This document shows, piece by piece, positions 7,924 through 10,111 of a stretch of DNA of 10,111 bases. Source of the DNA: CAYRIY01 sp964424335 (lineage in GTDB: Bacteria; Bacillota; Limnochordia; DTU080; RSA5); assembly GCA_964424335.1 (NCBI GenBank), contig CAYRIY010000115.1:1-10111 (forward strand), read 5' to 3'. The notes below the pieces were generated by a model that had not been told where the DNA came from, searched no databases, and saw only the letters and a list, made by a program, of their open reading frames with translations. Within the stretch, counting starts at the first letter, position 1; every line of letters begins with the position of its first letter. Position numbers and translations under genes: made by a program.

Positions 7924-9928
7924 TCACCCCGTAAACTCAAGCATTGCGCTGCGCAGCTCTTCGATCTCATCGCGCAGCTGTGCCGCTCGCTCAAACTCGA
8001 GCTTCTTCGCGGCGTCGAACATCTCGGCTTCCAAATCCTGAATGTATTTCGCAAGCTCTTTCGCGGAGAGGTTTTTCACTTTGTCCAATGCGTCGGCCTG
8101 ATCCTTGTCGGCTTCCTCTTGTTGCTCGGCTCGGATCGCCTCGTGGATCCGCTTTTTAACCGTCTCCGGCGTAATGCCGTGCTCTTCGTTGTAGGCGAGC
8201 TGGATGGCCCGCCGCCGATTGGTCTCGTCGATCGCCCTTTGCATCGAGCCGGTGATGTTGTCCGCGTACATGATCACGCGGCCGTTTACGTTGCGGGCGG
8301 CCCGGCCAATCGTCTGGATGAGGGAGGTATCCGAGCGGAGGAAGCCCTCCTTGTCGGCGTCCAAAATCGCAACGAGCGAAACTTCCGGCAGGTCGAGCCC
8401 TTCGCGCAGCAGGTTGATCCCGACCAAGACGTCAAACTCGCCCAGCCTGAGGTCGCGCAAAATCTCGATGCGCTCGAGGGACTGGATCTCCGAGTGGAGG
8501 TAGCGCACGCGCACCCCCATGTCGGTAAAGTAGTCCGTCAGGTCCTCCGCCATCTTCTTGGTGAGCGTCGTGACGAGCACTCGCTCGCCGCGCGACGTCA
8601 CCGTTTGAATCTCGTCGAGCAAATCGTCGATCTGCCCCTTGATGGGTCGCACGTCGATCTCCGGGTCCACCAGGCCCGTCGGGCGGATGATCTGCTCCAC
8701 GACCCGAGAGCTCACCTTTTGCTCGTACGGCCCCGGCGTCGCTGAAACGAAGACGACCTGGTTCATCCGTTCTTCAAACTCTTCAAATTTGAGTGGGCGG
8801 TTGTCGAGCGCCGACGGCAGGCGAAAGCCGTATTCGACGAGCGTCTCTTTTCTCGACCGGTCGCCCCGGTACATGGCGCCGACCTGAGGGATGGTCTGGT
8901 GCGACTCGTCGATGAACATCAAAAAGTCGCCCGGAAAATAGTCGAGCAACGTGGCCGGCGACTCACCGGGCGCCCGGCCCGTCAAGTGGCGGGAGTAGTT
9001 TTCGATTCCCTGGCAGACGCCCACTTGCTCGAGCATCTCGAGGTCGTACATCGTTCGCTGCTCGAGCCTTTGCGCCTCGAGCAGCTTTCCCTCTCGCTTG
9101 AAGTACGCGAGTCGCTCCCGGAGCTCGTCTTGAATGGTCGATATCGCTCGCTTCATCTTTTCTTCGGAGGTGATGAAGTGCGTCGCCGGGTAAATCGTGA
9201 GCGTCTCTTTCTCCTCGATGACTTCGCCTGTCACGGGGTCGAGCTCGAGAATGCGGTCGACCTCGTCGCCAAACAGCTCGATGCGGATGACGTGCTCTTC
9301 GTAGACCGGTACGATCTCGATCACGTCGCCCCGCACGCGAAACGTCCCACGGGTGAAGCCCACGTCGTTGCGCTCGTATTGGATCCCCACGAGCTTGCGC
9401 AAGATGGAGTCCCGATCGCGAAAATCGCCGTGCTTGAGGGAGAGCGTAAGCCCGACGTAATCCTCCGGCGAGCCGAGGCCGTAAATGCACGAGACGCTAG
9501 CCACGATGATTACGTCGCGCCGCTCAAAGAGCGCGCTCGTCGCGGCGTGGCGGAGCCGATCGATCTCGTCGTTGATCGATGAATCCTTCTCGATGTAGGT
9601 GTCGGACCGGGGGATGTACGCCTCCGGCTGGTAGTAGTCGTAGTAGGAGACGAAGTACTCCACCCGGTTCTTCGGGAAGNNNNNNNNNNNNNNNNNNNNN
9701 NNNNNNNNNNNNNNNNNNNNNNNNNNNNNNNNNNTTCGGGGCCAGTACCAGGGCCGGGCGCTGCACGTTCTCGATCAGCCACGCCACCGTGGCCGACTTC
9801 CCCGACCCGGTGATGCCCCGCAGTGTCTGGAAGCGGCTCCCGTCGCGCAGCCCTTCGGCCAGCGCGGCGATCGCCGTGGGCTGATCCCCCGACGGCTCGA
9901 AGTCCGCGTGCACCTTGAACTCGCCCAT
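7924..9928 (-). CDS. uvrB: UvrB, excinuclease ABC subunit B, interrupted by an assembly gap
   Basis: UvrB is the helicase-like damage verifier that receives DNA from UvrA and recruits UvrC. The N-terminal 64 residues (9928-9737) start MGEFKVHADFEPSGDQP and include Walker A GITGSGKS (38-45). The frame then enters 55 N. It resumes at 9678 with FPKNRVEYFVSYYDYYQPEAY, which contains the DNA-wedging beta-hairpin. Allowing about 15 residues for the gap gives about 663 in total, normal for the family. Later come the Walker B/DEAD-like motif IDESH at about 335-339, DNRPLKFEEF, the SATPGPYE segment, QTIGRAARN at about 534, and a C-terminal UVR motif (KKLEFERAAQLRDEIEEL) for UvrC binding. The ATG at 9928 fits the family start; GAGGA abuts it, so the ribosome site is poor. 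The frames on the two sides differ by one as drawn; I treat this as a wrong N count, not a mutation. The stop lies 7 nt before uvrA. Confidence 0.95.
9680..9734. other. Assembly gap of 55 N inside uvrB
   Basis: 55 consecutive N. From comparison with the usual UvrB sequence, roughly 42 bases (about 14 residues, the NKTLAAQLYNEF-type segment) should be missing between the two known flanks. The stated length is therefore about 13 too long and breaks the frame, which points to an estimated scaffold gap. Confidence 0.95.
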
Positions 9929-10046
9929 TCCTCGCAAGGTAGCGGCGGGCGGTGACAAATCGAGACGTTGGCAGTTCGGCTCAGACGCCGGACGCCGACA
10001 GGGTGATGAAGAATGGGAAGGGAGCTCGAGCCGGGTGTGCCTGCAA

Positions 10047-10105
10047 GGACGTTCGACGGCACCGATCGGTGCGCGCAGGGGCGCAACGGCTAGCGTCGAA
10101 CGTCC
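10047..10105. repeat. Nested inverted repeat upstream of uvrB
   Basis: GGACGTTCGACG at 10047-10058 is matched perfectly, 12 of 12, by its reverse complement at 10094-10105. Directly inside the left arm is a perfect 14-bp palindrome, GCACCGATCGGTGC (10059-10072). The 183 bases right of uvrB (9929-10111) otherwise hold no gene I can support: the uvrB frame stays open to the window edge but the translation looks like random GC-rich sequence. No T-run follows either arm, so it is not a typical intrinsic terminator. It lies right of the N gap, so its linkage to the rest of the window is uncertain. Confidence 0.6.
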
Positions 10106-10111
10106 AGCGTC

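Noticed and set aside
7917..8054. 46-residue N-terminal extension of UvrA
   Set aside because: It overlaps the uvrB coding end, has low-complexity Arg/Ser-rich sequence and is absent from the family; the GTG at 7916 has a proper ribosome site.
2260..9582. Several long plus-strand frames (2260-3069, 4413-5042, 5259-6059, 8899-9582)
   Set aside because: All are antisense to clear uvr or peptidase genes; long antisense frames are expected at this GC content and the translations show no domains.
9663..9928. uvrB as a frameshifted pseudogene
   Set aside because: The only frame break falls in the N run, whose length is probably an estimate; both halves are otherwise intact and carry all motifs.
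10051..10101. SOS (LexA) box upstream of uvrB
   Set aside because: GTTCGA and TCGAAC half-sites are present, but in the opposite order to a Gram-positive box (CGAAC-N4-GTTCG) and about 40 nt apart.

Overview
This looks like a draft-genome scaffold, probably metagenome-derived because it carries a run of 55 N, from a bacterium of moderately high GC (about 60% in the stretches I counted by hand). All supported genes lie on the minus strand, so the window reads right to left. The DUF2089 / SHOCT-like / DUF4097 genes and the sequence style of most of UvrB suggest Bacillota or another deep-branching, Gram-positive-like lineage. I cannot place it more precisely from sequence alone.

From right to left: 10111-9929 is a short GC-rich stretch with no convincing gene and a striking nested inverted repeat. 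9928-7924 is uvrB, interrupted at 9734-9680 by the N run. 7916-5022 is uvrA, 4958-3039 is uvrC, and 3042-1249 is a secreted M1-like (gluzincin) metallopeptidase homologue. The spacings (7 nt between uvrB and uvrA, 63 nt between uvrA and uvrC, a 4-nt ATGA overlap between uvrC and the peptidase gene) suggest one uvrB-uvrA-uvrC-peptidase operon. UvrA2-UvrB finds DNA damage, UvrB verifies it, and UvrC cuts on both sides, so the complete UvrABC excinuclease is encoded together. The peptidase gene is an unexpected passenger, probably translationally coupled to uvrC.

The 1248-1040 interval holds a promoter-like element and a set of symmetric GACATT/AATGTT repeats. They precede a second two-gene unit: a DUF2089 zinc-ribbon/HTH putative regulator (1039-665) and, 39 nt downstream, a SHOCT-like plus DUF4097 protein that runs off the left edge (625-1). 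The regulator's C-terminus and the next protein's N-terminus carry nearly the same SHOCT-like helical motif, which hints at a physical or evolutionary link.

The points most worth checking are the SHOCT-motif sharing with its operator-like repeats, the peptidase's loss of the aminopeptidase GAMEN glutamate, and an assembly problem in uvrB. There the frame does not close across the N run, and the base composition right of the gap differs from the rest, so everything right of 9680 should be treated with suspicion. I see no mobile element, CRISPR array, tRNA or rRNA.
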